Below, piece after piece: positions 53,953-63,716 of a stretch of 64,000 nt of DNA (positions are counted from its first letter, which is position 1; each line of letters opens with the position of its first letter). The notes beneath the pieces are model-generated. The model had not been told where the DNA came from. It was given only the letters and a program-made list of their open reading frames with translations, and ran no database searches. The DNA comes from Acidobacteriota bacterium (lineage in GTDB: Bacteria > Acidobacteriota > Terriglobia > Bryobacterales > Bryobacteraceae), in the NCBI GenBank assembly GCA_026394075.1, contig JAPKYX010000085.1, forward strand, positions 1 to 64,000, read 5' to 3'. Position numbers and translations under genes: made by a program.

Positions 53953-55497
53953 ATGAAAATATTCCAGCTGGTCCCTTTTCTAGCCTTGTCCGCGTTGTCC
54001 GCCCTGGCGGCCGACTGGTTGACCGACGGCGGTGACTCCAAGCGCAACAACTGGCAGAAGGACGAAAAGATCCTCACCAAGGCCAACGTCAAAGGCATGC
54101 AGCTGCTGTGGAAGACCAAGCTGGACAACCAGCAGCGTCAGATGCACTCCCTGCTGGAACCGCTGGTGATCGGGCAGGTGACGACGCCCAAGGGCCCGCG
54201 CGAACTCGTCATCCAGGCCGGGGTTTCGGACAACGTCTACGCCCTGGATGCCAAGACGGGCGAGCTGGTCTGGAAGCGCCAGTTCGACAGCAGCTACCAG
54301 GACCCGCCCAACGGCCGTGGCCCCAGCGTGCTCTGCCCCGGCGGCATGACCGCCAACGTCACCATCGGCCCCGGCGAAGGCCCCGGCAAGTACACCATCT
54401 ACGCCGCCAGCTGGGATGGCCGCCTGCATGTGATCAATGCCGCCGACGGCGAAGCGATGTCGCCGCCCCGCAAGTTCATGCCGCCCAACGGCAAGCCCTA
54501 CGCGCTGAATCTGGTGAACAATGTCATCTACACGCACAGCGCCCAAGGCTGCGGCGGCAACCCCAACATGGCCTACACCTACGACTTGGCCACCCACAAA
54601 GTGGGCAGCTGGGGTCCGGCTGGTGGCGGCATGTGGGGCCGCTCCGGCCCGGCCGTCAGCAAGGATCTGGTGATGTACACCGGCACCGGCGACGGCCGCT
54701 GGGATCCCGAGAACGGCGTCTACGGCAACGGCATCATCGGCGTTAAGCAGGACCCCAAGACCAAGGGTCTCGATCTCGTGGACTACTACGGCCCCTCCAA
54801 TGCCGAGTGGCTGTGGAAGCGCGACCTGGACATGCAGGTGACGCCCGCCATCTTTGACTACAAGGGCAGAGAATACATGATCGATGCCAGCAAGGAATGC
54901 CGCATCTACCTGATGGACACCGAATCGATCGGCGGCGACGACCACCGCACCCCGGCCTATCGCACGCCGCTGATCTGCAACGAGATTGTGGACTTCGCCG
55001 AAGCGGGCATCTGGGGCTCATTGGCCACCTGGGAAGACGGCCCCACGCGCTGGATCCTGACGCCGTTCTGGGGGCCGAAGCACCCCAAGTTCAAGGCGCC
55101 GCTGGAATACGGCGAAGTGAAAAAGGGCGCCATCGCGGCCTTCAAGATGGAGACCGTGGGCGGCAAAGTCCAGCTGACCCCGGCTTGGGTGTCGCGCGAC
55201 ATGAACCAAGCCGAACCGCCGCTGATCGCCAACGGCATGATCTTCGCCTATGGCAGCGGTGAGAATACCGCGCAGGCCTTCCCCGACGTCGGCCTCGATT
55301 TCCGCATGGAGCGCCGCATCCCGCTGTCGACGCACGCGGTGCTCTATGTGCTCGATGCCACCACCGGCAAGGAGCTCTGGTCCAGCGGCAAGCAGATCAC
55401 CAACTGGAACCACTGGAGCGGCATCGCGGTCTCCAACGGCCAGGTCTACATCAACACCTACGACGGCCACCTCTATTGCTTCGGTCTCAAAAAATGA
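53953..55497 (+). CDS. PQQ-binding-like beta-propeller protein, exported (second copy)
   Basis: From [20 protein letters not shown] the product has 514 residues. Blade motifs [32 protein letters not shown] and [20 protein letters not shown] and the start [20 protein letters not shown] resemble the divergent paralogue. The ATG is preferred over the upstream frame because it opens a signal peptide. It overlaps by 4 bases the GDSL-like gene. Confidence 0.85.
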   Translation: MKIFQLVPFLALSALSALAADWLTDGGDSKRNNWQKDEKILTKANVKGMQLLWKTKLDNQQRQMHSLLEPLVIGQVTTPKGPRELVIQAGVSDNVYALDAKTGELVWKRQFDSSYQDPPNGRGPSVLCPGGMTANVTIGPGEGPGKYTIYAASWDGRLHVINAADGEAMSPPRKFMPPNGKPYALNLVNNVIYTHSAQGCGGNPNMAYTYDLATHKVGSWGPAGGGMWGRSGPAVSKDLVMYTGTGDGRWDPENGVYGNGIIGVKQDPKTKGLDLVDYYGPSNAEWLWKRDLDMQVTPAIFDYKGREYMIDASKECRIYLMDTESIGGDDHRTPAYRTPLICNEIVDFAEAGIWGSLATWEDGPTRWILTPFWGPKHPKFKAPLEYGEVKKGAIAAFKMETVGGKVQLTPAWVSRDMNQAEPPLIANGMIFAYGSGENTAQAFPDVGLDFRMERRIPLSTHAVLYVLDATTGKELWSSGKQITNWNHWSGIAVSNGQVYINTYDGHLYCFGLKK

Positions 55498-56258
55498 TCC
55501 GGCTGGCAGGCGTGCTGGCATTGTTGGGAGCGGCCGGCTTGATGGCGCAAAACGCGCCCGCCGAACCCACCCGCGCCCAACTGGAGCAGGAACTGGATGC
55601 CTATCGCCGCATCTTGCTCGATTGGGGCGGCCTGACGCACTACGGTAGCGAGAACGCCGAGTTACGCCCGGCGGACAATCGCGTCGTGTTTTTGGGTGAC
55701 GAGATTACGGAACGGTGGGGGCAGGGCACGGCGAAGTTTTTCCCCGGCAAGCCGTATCTCAACCGCGGCATCACCCGGCAAACAGCCGCGCAGATGCTGG
55801 TCCGGTTCCGGCAGGATGTGCTGTCGCTGAAGCCCAAAGTCGTTATCATCGCGGCCGGCACCAATGACCTGGGCAGCGTGATGGGGCCCTCGACTGAAGG
55901 CACCATGGCGGAGCACTTTATGTCGATGGTGGACCTGGCCCTGGCGCACAACATCCGTGTCGTGCTGGCTTCTGTCACACCGGTCTGCGATTGTTTCGTC
56001 AAGCAGACCGCCCGGCGCCCGATCGGCAAGATCATCAGCTTGAACAACTGGCTGAAGAGCTACGCGGCCGAACGCGGCCTGGTCTATCTCGACTATTACA
56101 GCGCTCTCGTTGAAGGCCGCGCGATGAATCGGGCACTGACGGTGGACGGCTTTCTGCCCAATGATGCCGCCTACGAAAAGATGGCTCCTCTGGCGGAAAA
56201 GGCGATCGCCCAAGCGCTGGCCCAGCCCGGGGGCGTCCCCTCGGAGCGCCGGCCCTAG
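55494..56258 (+). CDS. GDSL/SGNH-fold protein lacking catalytic residues, exported
   Basis: The 254-residue protein opens with a signal peptide ([20 protein letters not shown]). SGNH blocks: [12 protein letters not shown] where Glu70 replaces the catalytic Ser of GDS, block [11 protein letters not shown] (Gly92), block III AGTNDL (Asn124), and [17 protein letters not shown] where Leu221 replaces the catalytic His of DGLHPND. The fold is preserved but the catalytic dyad is gone, so it probably binds rather than hydrolyses. ATGA overlap with the propeller gene, hence co-translated. Confidence 0.82.
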   Translation: MIRLAGVLALLGAAGLMAQNAPAEPTRAQLEQELDAYRRILLDWGGLTHYGSENAELRPADNRVVFLGDEITERWGQGTAKFFPGKPYLNRGITRQTAAQMLVRFRQDVLSLKPKVVIIAAGTNDLGSVMGPSTEGTMAEHFMSMVDLALAHNIRVVLASVTPVCDCFVKQTARRPIGKIISLNNWLKSYAAERGLVYLDYYSALVEGRAMNRALTVDGFLPNDAAYEKMAPLAEKAIAQALAQPGGVPSERRP

Positions 56259-58690
56259 CCGCGCGGCAGCCCTTCCAGCACGGCACGCAACCTAGCCAGA
56301 TCGATCGGTTTCGCGAGATAACCGTCCATGCCACTTTGCAGACACCGGCGGCGCGTCAGCTCCTCGGTACTGGCGCTGACCCCAATCACCCGCACCCGTT
56401 CCCGCCCAACCACCTGCCGGATGCGCACCGTCGCCGCAAATCCGTCCAGTACGGGCATCTGACAATCCATTAGGATCAGGCCGTAGCCGCCGTCGAGGAA
56501 CTTCTTCACCGCCTCCTCTCCATCGGTGGCAAAATCCACCTGGCAACCTAGCCTCTCCAGCAGCCGGCCGAGCACTTTCCGGTTGACCGCATTGTCGTCC
56601 ACCACTAGAACGGGCTTCGTCAGGGGTTCCATCGTGGCCGGCCTAACTGGCGAAGTCGTGGAGGGGCATAGCAGGCGGAGAAAGCCCACTGTCACTGGCC
56701 AAGTGCCACAAATGTGGAATGCGGCCAGGACGGCGCTGTCACTCTGCTTCAATTCCTGGTGCGTGCCCATCAGTACCCAGCGGATGCCCGGTGGGGCGGC
56801 TTGCACCAGTGCCAACGGGGACGGCGATGCACTCACGTCCACGATCGCGCAAACTGGCTGGCCCGGTGGCACCCGCGTCAGTTCCGCCGACAACGCCGCC
56901 TCATCCGGGCAAACCTGCAGTGGCACGTGCAGCCCGGACAGGGTATCCAGCAGAAAACGATGACGCAACTCGGTCTGCCCCAACAGGAACACTCGCGCCA
57001 TGGGCTGTGCGGCTCCGGCCTCCAGTACTTGGAGCCAGCTCCGCCGCTCCGCCGTTCGTTCTACCGGAATCCGGACGGCAAACTCCGTGCCACTTCCCAC
57101 CACGCTGTTCAGCTGGATCTCGCCGCGCAGTGCCGACACCAGCCGCTGGACGATGGCCAAGCCCAGACCCACCCCACCATGACGGCGGCGGTCCGAGGAA
57201 TCAAGCTGGGTGAAGGGCTCAAAAATGCGCTTCTGTTCGGCCAACGGAATACCGGGGCCGGTGTCGGTCACGGTCAGCGCCAGATTCCCCTGGCCGTCCG
57301 CGCCCTCTTCGTACCGCATGCCCAGCCGGACACTGCCCTGTTCGGTGAACTTCACCGCGTTCCCCGCCAAATTCATCACCACCTGCAGCACCCGCGATGA
57401 ATCCGTGACCACCACCGCCGGCACTTCCGGGCCGATCCGAACCGACATCACCAAACCCTTGGCTTCCGCCTGTGGCCCCACCGCCGCCACCACTTCGTCG
57501 AACAGCAGGCAAGGGTCACATGGTGCCAGCCGCAGGTTCACGGTGGCCGCCTGCATGTGTGAGAAGTCTAGAATCTCCGACACCATACCCAGCAGTGCGG
57601 CGGAGGCCCCCCGGCCTTCGCGAGCCAGCAGCTTTTGGTCAGGACTGAGGGCCGTATCGGCCAGCATGTCCAAATACCCGACCACCGCGGTTAGCGGCGT
57701 CCGGATCTCATGGCTCATGGTTGCCAAAAACTCCGTCTTGATCGCCAAGGCCCGCTCCGCCTCGCGGCGCGCCACGACGGAGCGCTCCCGTTCCCGGCGC
57801 ATCTTGAAAGCCCAATATAGGCTCAGCAGGCCGAAGGCCAGCGCCGCCAACAAGGCGCGCTCCAAGCCCACTTGCCGGCCCTTCTCCTCCACGCTTGACC
57901 GGATAAGGTTGGCGTTGCGCATCGACACCATCGGGTAGGCCTCGGCGATTTTGGCCAACGTCCCGTCCTGCGTCATCTCCCGGACCCGGGTCTGGATGCG
58001 GTTTGCTAACGCCTGCTGGGCAAACGGCGCAGCAATGGAGAGTTCGCTCTGCAGCCGATCCTGACTCACCAGGCGCAAGGCAATTCCGTCGCACGCGCCT
58101 GCCCGCCTCAAGAAAAAGGCGAAAAGACTGGGATGGTTCAGCAGCGCGGCTTCCGCCTCACCCCGGCACACGGCATCGGCGCGGTCGTCCGGACGGTCCA
58201 GCCGGATCCCTTTGACGCCCGGGAAAGCAGCATCGATGCTCATGGCCATGGGAGGAGCATTGCCATAAGCGACCCGCCGCCCAGCCAGATCGGCCACACT
58301 TTTGATGGGGCTACCGGCATTCACCAACAGGTAGTAATCGTCCTCCCACCAAGGCTCTGCGAAGTACATCAGGCGGCGCCGTCCAGGATTCGCCACCGCG
58401 GCGGCCCACAGGTCAACCGACCCTGAGGCCAGCGCTGCTTCCAGGCCTTCCTGGCGCAACGAATACTCCAACGCCAGCCCCTCGCGCCGGGCTGCTTCCC
58501 GCATGACGTCGACGTAGAAGCCCGCCGGTTGGCCGTTGGCATCCGCATAGGCCAACGGTGCCAGCGCCGCGCTGGCAATGCGGATCTGTTTCGCTTCCGA
58601 GGGCAGGGATTGACAGCCAGCACTCAGCGCAAGGAATCCAGTTGCCAGATATCTCCAACCGAGAAGTCCGGCGACACCACTACCCGGCAT
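56255..58690 (-). CDS. BvgS-like hybrid sensor histidine kinase
   Basis: The 811-residue protein begins with a lipobox-like signal (LSAGC, Cys26), then a periplasmic solute-binding domain of family 3 (IRIASAALAPLAYADANGQP to about 255), a transmembrane helix at 278-296, a HisKA H-box ATMSHEIRTPLT (His327), a HATPase with N and G boxes (NLAGNAVKFTE, DTGPGIP, GGVGLGLAI), a degenerate receiver-like region (around 555-665) and a true receiver (VLVVDDNAVNRKVLG, LILMDCQMPVLDGF). No HPt domain follows. It would sense a small ligand. Its partner regulator is not adjacent. Confidence 0.87.
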   Translation of the reverse strand: MPGSGVAGLLGWRYLATGFLALSAGCQSLPSEAKQIRIASAALAPLAYADANGQPAGFYVDVMREAARREGLALEYSLRQEGLEAALASGSVDLWAAAVANPGRRRLMYFAEPWWEDDYYLLVNAGSPIKSVADLAGRRVAYGNAPPMAMSIDAAFPGVKGIRLDRPDDRADAVCRGEAEAALLNHPSLFAFFLRRAGACDGIALRLVSQDRLQSELSIAAPFAQQALANRIQTRVREMTQDGTLAKIAEAYPMVSMRNANLIRSSVEEKGRQVGLERALLAALAFGLLSLYWAFKMRRERERSVVARREAERALAIKTEFLATMSHEIRTPLTAVVGYLDMLADTALSPDQKLLAREGRGASAALLGMVSEILDFSHMQAATVNLRLAPCDPCLLFDEVVAAVGPQAEAKGLVMSVRIGPEVPAVVVTDSSRVLQVVMNLAGNAVKFTEQGSVRLGMRYEEGADGQGNLALTVTDTGPGIPLAEQKRIFEPFTQLDSSDRRRHGGVGLGLAIVQRLVSALRGEIQLNSVVGSGTEFAVRIPVERTAERRSWLQVLEAGAAQPMARVFLLGQTELRHRFLLDTLSGLHVPLQVCPDEAALSAELTRVPPGQPVCAIVDVSASPSPLALVQAAPPGIRWVLMGTHQELKQSDSAVLAAFHICGTWPVTVGFLRLLCPSTTSPVRPATMEPLTKPVLVVDDNAVNRKVLGRLLERLGCQVDFATDGEEAVKKFLDGGYGLILMDCQMPVLDGFAATVRIRQVVGRERVRVIGVSASTEELTRRRCLQSGMDGYLAKPIDLARLRAVLEGLPRG

Positions 58691-58792
58691 ATCTCCCAGC
58701 TTATGCCAACCGGTGCGTAATCACTAATTGTGATCACAAATAGTTGTTAACGGGAACGCGAAGCCACCGGCGTGGAAGTGGCCGCTGACCGG

Positions 58793-59830
58793 TTAGGGTT
58801 GTAGCGTGATTACACCCCAAGGTGAGCCCGTCAAGGAGATCTTCCGCGTAACCGCGCGCGTCGCCAGATCCACCACGGACAAGTCATTCGACGGGCCATT
58901 CGCCGTGTAGAGCGTCTGGCCGTCGGGCGAAAGCGCCAAGCCCCAGGGCCTGGTACCCACTTCCACTGAGCCCTCAATCTGCTTCGTCGCGGTGTTGATG
59001 ACAAACACCTTCTTGCCTCGGCCGGTGGTGACGTAAAGCTTGGCCGCATCCTTGGACAAGCGCACGCCCATGGGCTTCACCGCTCCCGGCGCGCCCAACG
59101 AGATTGTTTCCACCACCGCCGGTTTCAGCGCGTCCACCAGACTAATCGTGGCGTCATTCTCCGCATTTACCCAAAAGTGAGTATTGTCCGGCATAAATGC
59201 CGTGGTCCGGGGGCGCCGGCCCACTTTGATGGTCTGTAGAACTTTCTGTGACGCGGTATCGATCACCACCACAGTGCCCTCATCCTCGGACGTAACCAGG
59301 ACATACTTGCCGTCCGGGCTCATGTGGACCCCTTCCGGTTCCTCGCCCGTGGGAATGGTGGCCACCACTTTCTCGGTGGCCAAATCCAGGATCGTCACGC
59401 CCGCGGCATCCTCGTTTGAGACGTAGATCAGCTTGCCATCCAGGCTTAAATCAAACTCTTCCGGGTCGGACCCGCACTTGATCACGCGCACGATCTTGTT
59501 CTGGGCCACGTCGAACACGCCGATGCCGTCGGCACTCTTGTCCGCCGGCGGCAACTTACTCTCATCAACACCGGGCCCACCGATGGGCGAACCGCTCAAG
59601 GCGACATAGATGGTTTTGCCATCCGGGCTCGCGTGGATGCCCCGGGGCCGCTTGCCCAACGGCACCGTGGCCACCACATTCAACGTCGCGGAATCGATGA
59701 TGCTCAGGTCACCGGAGGTCTCATTGGTGACATAGATCCGGTAGCCCACCTTCTCGGCCGCTGGCCGGGAGCAAGCCGTTGTCAGCAGCGCCACTGCGAC
59801 GGGCGCCATCCACATGATCTTGAAACTCAA
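58793..59830 (-). CDS. YVTN-repeat beta-propeller lipoprotein
   Basis: The 345-residue protein has a lipoprotein signal (LLTTACS) and seven or so YVTN blades: YRIYVTNETSGDLSIIDSAT, KTIYVALSG, KLIYVSNEDAAGVTILDLAT, KYVLVTSEDEGTVVVIDTAS, KLYVTTGRGKKVFVINTAT and LYTANGPSNDLSVVDLAT. Such propellers often accompany c-type cytochromes and quinoprotein systems. It is the last gene of the operon with the cupredoxin-like and cytochrome peroxidase genes. Confidence 0.87.
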   Translation of the reverse strand: MSFKIMWMAPVAVALLTTACSRPAAEKVGYRIYVTNETSGDLSIIDSATLNVVATVPLGKRPRGIHASPDGKTIYVALSGSPIGGPGVDESKLPPADKSADGIGVFDVAQNKIVRVIKCGSDPEEFDLSLDGKLIYVSNEDAAGVTILDLATEKVVATIPTGEEPEGVHMSPDGKYVLVTSEDEGTVVVIDTASQKVLQTIKVGRRPRTTAFMPDNTHFWVNAENDATISLVDALKPAVVETISLGAPGAVKPMGVRLSKDAAKLYVTTGRGKKVFVINTATKQIEGSVEVGTRPWGLALSPDGQTLYTANGPSNDLSVVDLATRAVTRKISLTGSPWGVITLQP

Positions 59831-59832
59831 AG

Positions 59833-60609
59833 CTATTCTCCTTGGAACGTAAAGGCTGCTGTCACCTTACCCGCGGGCGTCACAGTCAGCGTCTGTTCCT
59901 GTGTACCCAACTTCTCCTGCCACGCCGCCAGGGTGTAGGTGCCCGGCGGCACATGCCGCAACTCAAACTTTCCGTCCGCCCCGGTCACGGCGAAGTACGG
60001 GTGATCGAGCACCCCAATCCAGGCCCGCATCCAGCGATGGACGTTGCACTTCACCCGCACCATTACCTCAGGACTCAAAAACTTCCGGGTAAACGGCGCC
60101 TCTTCCGGTGCCTGGCTATGGTTCCATTCGCGATTCACCTGGGCCAGTGGGTGAATATTGTGGGTCACCGGGTCCGAATTGGTGACCGTCAGCAGTTGCC
60201 CAGTTTGGATGCCCAGCACCCGTGGCGCAAACCAGCAGCCCTTCTGGTCAATCGTCACTGTAGCCGCCGGGGGAGCAAACGTCTTGCCTTCCAGTCCGCT
60301 CTTGAGATAGACAAAAACATTCCGGAGCGTGCCGTTGCGGTTCACCACCACCGCCTCATCCGGAACGGGTGAGTTCCCGTGCAGCTTGGCGCAGTCGGCA
60401 TCCTGGTCCATGTCGATCAAGGGCGCCGCCGGCTTCACCCCCGAGAACCGGATGGTGCCCGTGACGGTGCCCTCCGTCGCCGCGTCTACCTGAAAGTACA
60501 CGGGCGGGGCGGGCGCGGCCTCCGACGGCGGCACGGGCGCGGAAGTGCGGTTGCAGCCGGGCAATAGCGGGAGTAGCAACCACGGGGCCAACCGGAGCAC
60601 TTGGACCAT
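59833..60609 (-). CDS. Cupredoxin-like/carboxypeptidase-regulatory lipoprotein
   Basis: The 258-residue protein starts with a lipoprotein signal (LLPLLPGCN). The middle has GTIRFSGVKPAAP, TVTIDQKGCWFAPRVLGI, TVTNSDPVTHNIHPL with His, and VKCNVHRWMRAWIGVLDHPY with Cys and His, a plausible type 1 copper site of the plastocyanin kind, and the C-terminus is a carboxypeptidase-regulatory-like beta sandwich (GADGKFELRHVPPGTYTLAA). It lies between the cytochrome peroxidase and the YVTN genes with 2-14 bases between. Confidence 0.75.
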   Translation of the reverse strand: MVQVLRLAPWLLLPLLPGCNRTSAPVPPSEAAPAPPVYFQVDAATEGTVTGTIRFSGVKPAAPLIDMDQDADCAKLHGNSPVPDEAVVVNRNGTLRNVFVYLKSGLEGKTFAPPAATVTIDQKGCWFAPRVLGIQTGQLLTVTNSDPVTHNIHPLAQVNREWNHSQAPEEAPFTRKFLSPEVMVRVKCNVHRWMRAWIGVLDHPYFAVTGADGKFELRHVPPGTYTLAAWQEKLGTQEQTLTVTPAGKVTAAFTFQGE

Positions 60610-60623
60610 ATTCGCTGACCAGT

Positions 60624-61748
60624 CTACTGCCTTGACGGCGCGCCCGCAGCCGGAGGTGGTCCAGCTTGCGGTGGAACCGGCCCGCTCAGCGATTCCAGAA
60701 ATGCCACCAGGTCGCCGCGCTCCTGCCCCGTCAGTTCCAACGGCCGGACCCGACGGTCCAACTGCGGGTTGGAATTCCCGCCGCCCACGTAGTAGTCCAC
60801 CACCTGCCGCAGTGTCTTCAGGCTGCCGTCGTGCATGTAGGGTGCCGTGGCACCGATCTGGCGCAGCGTCGGCGTCTTGAACGCCCCCCTGTCCGCCGGC
60901 GCTTGGGTTTCAGCGAAGCGGCCCGCATCTTTGAAACCACCCTCCGCATCCGCCCCAATGCCGATGTTGTGGAACAGCCCATCGGTCAGCAGGGCGTGCT
61001 GGTCACCGATCAAGTGGCAGGAAGCGCAGTTGCCCTTCTGCGGATCCAGGAACACGGCCAGGCCCCGCTGTGCTTCCGGCGACAGCGCCTGCGCGTCTCC
61101 GCCATAGCGGAAACGGTCGAATGGCGAATCGCCGCTCAGCAGGGTCCGCTCAAAGCTGGCCAGCGCCTGCTGCACCATCTCCATGGAGATCACCTCCGAA
61201 CCAAACGCCTTCTGGAAAGCCGCGCGATAGCTCGCCTCGGCCTGCAGCCGCGCCACGCAGACCTCATGCGGCAGATTCATTTCGATCGGATTGGCGATCG
61301 GGCCACCGGCCTGCGCCTCCAGGCTGGCCGCACGCCCATCCCAGAACTGCCTGCGTGAATAGGCCGCATTCAAGACCGTCGGCGCGCTCCGCGTCCCGGT
61401 CTGGGCCCCCACACCCAATGCTGTCCGCCGCCCATCCGCGAAGCCCTTGTCCGGGTGGTGGCAGGACGCACAGGAAACCGTCCGGTCCACCGACAACAGC
61501 GGGTCAAAGTACAGCTGCCGCCCCAGCGCGATCTTCTCCGCGGTCAGCGGATTTGTCTCCGGCACCGGCACGTCCGGCAGCCCCAGTGGAACCCTCACCG
61601 TCTGGGGCGTTCCCACCCGGGGCAAACTCGACACCGCCCGCGGCACCGGCGCAGTCCCGCAGCCGACCAGGGCACCCATCAGCATGATCGTGCACCATGC
61701 CTTCCGGCTGCCTGCCACCGCGCTGCTCCACCTGTCCCGCTGGGCCAT
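60624..61748 (-). CDS. Di-haem cytochrome c peroxidase-like protein (MauG/CcpA family)
   Basis: The 374-residue protein has a signal peptide with a lipobox-like LVGC and two haem c sites, SCASCHHPDKGFADG and NCASCHLIGDQHALL. Other family marks: ALGRQLYFDPLLSVDRTVSC, APTVLNAAYSRRQFWDGRA and FKTPTLRQIGATAPYMHDGS. It reduces peroxide or oxidises a protein partner. First gene of a three-gene leftward operon with the cupredoxin-like and YVTN proteins, which may be electron partners. Confidence 0.9.
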   Translation of the reverse strand: MAQRDRWSSAVAGSRKAWCTIMLMGALVGCGTAPVPRAVSSLPRVGTPQTVRVPLGLPDVPVPETNPLTAEKIALGRQLYFDPLLSVDRTVSCASCHHPDKGFADGRRTALGVGAQTGTRSAPTVLNAAYSRRQFWDGRAASLEAQAGGPIANPIEMNLPHEVCVARLQAEASYRAAFQKAFGSEVISMEMVQQALASFERTLLSGDSPFDRFRYGGDAQALSPEAQRGLAVFLDPQKGNCASCHLIGDQHALLTDGLFHNIGIGADAEGGFKDAGRFAETQAPADRGAFKTPTLRQIGATAPYMHDGSLKTLRQVVDYYVGGGNSNPQLDRRVRPLELTGQERGDLVAFLESLSGPVPPQAGPPPAAGAPSRQ

Positions 61749-61897
61749 GCTGAATTCATTATTTCAGCTTCCGGCCTCGCTTCCGGAGCACTTTACCCCA
61801 GCCACAAGCAAACTGGTATTGACCTTTGTTCCAGCCCCCAGTAAACTCCCCTGAGGACGATTGCCGGATTACGGGCAAGTCCTTTTAGGAGCCAACC

Positions 61898-62431
61898 ATG
61901 CTGAAAAAGATTCTGACCGGCCTGGGAGGCTTCCTGGTCGCTTTTGTCGCTGTCGTCGCCACCCAGCCCGGCGCCTACAAGGTGACGCGGACAACCAACA
62001 TCGCCGCTCCGCCCGAAGCCGTCTTCAATCTGATCAACGACTTTCACCAGTGGGAAGGCTGGTCCCCCTGGGCCAAGCTCGACCCCACCATGAAGACCAC
62101 CTACAGCGGTGCCCCCACCGGTCCCGGAGCCAAGTATCACTGGCTGGGCAACAGCGAAGTGGGCGAGGGCCGCATGACCATCCTCTCCACCGAACCGCCG
62201 AATGTGGTGAAGGTGAATCTGGAGTTCATCAAGCCCTTCGAATCCGAAAGCATCACCACGTTCAGACTGGCGCCGGATGGCACGGGAACGCGGGTTGAAT
62301 GGATGATGGAAGGCCAGAGCGTCTTTCTGATGAAAGCCTTCATGCTGTTCACCAGCATGGACAGCACGGTCGGCCCGGACTTCGAACGCGGCTTATCGCA
62401 GATGAAGCAGCTGGCCGAAGCCAAGAAGTAG
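61898..62431 (+). CDS. SRPBCC-superfamily (polyketide cyclase-like) membrane-anchored protein
   Basis: The 177-residue protein has an N-terminal hydrophobic stretch (KKILTGLGGFLVAFVAVVAT) and a START/SRPBCC fold: RTTNIAAPPEAVFNLINDFH, EGWSPWAKLDPTMKTTYSGA, TTFRLAPDGTGTRVEWMMEG and the C-terminal helix. The pocket usually binds hydrophobic ligands. Function unknown. The gene is divergent from the cytochrome peroxidase gene and well preceded by AGGAG near 61888. Confidence 0.8.
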   Translation: MLKKILTGLGGFLVAFVAVVATQPGAYKVTRTTNIAAPPEAVFNLINDFHQWEGWSPWAKLDPTMKTTYSGAPTGPGAKYHWLGNSEVGEGRMTILSTEPPNVVKVNLEFIKPFESESITTFRLAPDGTGTRVEWMMEGQSVFLMKAFMLFTSMDSTVGPDFERGLSQMKQLAEAKK

Positions 62432-62436
62432 CCGCG

Positions 62437-63528
62437 CTAGTAGGTGGAAAAGATCCGGTTCAGCGCAGCCACATCGCGCGTCTTGGTCAGCGCCAGCATC
62501 AGCAGGATGCGGGCTTTCTGCGGATTCAGTGTGTCCCCTGGGATTATGCCTAGCTTGTCGTATTCGTCCCTCGCCGTGACCCGTCCGCTGCCCGTCCGGT
62601 TGGAGCGGACCATCACCGGCCGCCTCTGCGCCGGCATCGCAAAGGCCGGCTGCAATGCCGCCTTCTCGGCGCTGGAGATCAGCCCCGCACCGGAACCGGC
62701 AAATACAATCCCCGGCGCGCCGCTGGCCAGCAGTGCCTTCAGTAACACGCCGCTCGGCTCGACGTAGGAATAGAGAATCTCCACCTGCGGCAGCGTGGTC
62801 CGCCCCTTCACGTCGAACTCTGAGTTCACTGTGTGGCGCCGGGTGGGCGCGCGGTAAAAGGAAACGCGATCGCCATCGGCATAGCCCAGAAATCCCAGGT
62901 CCTGGCTGCGGAATGTTTCGACGCGCAAGGTGTTCGTCTTGCTGACGTCCCGCGCGGCGTGGATCTCATCGTTCAGCACCACCAGCACTCCTTTGCCCCG
63001 CGCCTCAGGCGACAGCACCGTGCGCACGGCGTTCAACAGATTCAACGGGCCATCGGCACTGATGGCGGAGGCGGGCCGCATGGAGCCCACCAGCACCACC
63101 GGCCGGTCATGCTTTACCGTGAGGTTCAGAAAGTAGGCCGTCTCCTCAATGGTGTTGGTGCCGTGCGTGATCACCACGCCAGCCGTGCCGGGCTCCTCGG
63201 TGAAGATCTGGTTGATCCGGTTGGCCAATTGCAGCCAATGCGCCACGGTGATATCCGCGCTGCCCACATTGGCGATCTGCTCGGTCTTGATCTGCGCGAT
63301 CGCCGCAATCTCCGGCACCGCCCGCACCAGGTCGGCACCAGTCAGAGAGCCGCCCTTGTAGTTGGTCAGATCGGTGGATGAAGACCCCTGTCCGGCGATG
63401 GTTCCGCCCGTTGACAACACCCATACCCGGGGCAATGGCTTGGCAGCCGGGGCCGATTGGGCCGACGCCACACAGGCGGCCGTGGCCAGGATCAGTACTG
63501 CGCGAAGCGGCCAACACGAAAGAGGCAT
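62437..63528 (-). CDS. Type II L-asparaginase
   Basis: From MPLSCWPLRAVLILATAACV the product has 363 residues with a signal peptide. Motifs: VWVLSTGGTIAG with the nucleophile Thr, ITHGTNTIEETAYFLNLTV with the second Thr, RPVVLVGSMRPASAISADGP with Lys-Asp region and LNDEIHAARDV. It converts asparagine to aspartate in the periplasm. Start is chosen at the signal-peptide Met rather than the long frame upstream. Confidence 0.92.
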   Translation of the reverse strand: MPLSCWPLRAVLILATAACVASAQSAPAAKPLPRVWVLSTGGTIAGQGSSSTDLTNYKGGSLTGADLVRAVPEIAAIAQIKTEQIANVGSADITVAHWLQLANRINQIFTEEPGTAGVVITHGTNTIEETAYFLNLTVKHDRPVVLVGSMRPASAISADGPLNLLNAVRTVLSPEARGKGVLVVLNDEIHAARDVSKTNTLRVETFRSQDLGFLGYADGDRVSFYRAPTRRHTVNSEFDVKGRTTLPQVEILYSYVEPSGVLLKALLASGAPGIVFAGSGAGLISSAEKAALQPAFAMPAQRRPVMVRSNRTGSGRVTARDEYDKLGIIPGDTLNPQKARILLMLALTKTRDVAALNRIFSTY

Positions 63529-63550
63529 GGCAAGGTATCTCCGCAGCGTT

Positions 63551-63712
63551 TCAGCTGCTCTTTCTATAGAGGGCAATCCAAGTCTTGAGGGCCAGGCCCG
63601 CCAGAAACACCCAGACGGCCAGCCGCATGGGCCCGTCCAGCTGCCGAAACGCCACTGCGGCCAGAATTCCATAGCTGCCCATCGCCATCCAGAACCGTCG
63701 CCGTATGTCCAT
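63551..63712 (-). CDS. Small membrane protein
   Basis: The 53-residue protein (MDIRRRFWMAMGSYGILAAV onward to ALYRKSS) has two probable transmembrane helices. Start at the Met in MDIRRRFW overlaps nothing; it begins 4 bases after the end of the TonB-like gene. No family recognised. Probably co-transcribed between the TonB gene and the asparaginase gene. Confidence 0.55.
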   Translation of the reverse strand: MDIRRRFWMAMGSYGILAAVAFRQLDGPMRLAVWVFLAGLALKTWIALYRKSS

Positions 63713-63716
63713 CGCG

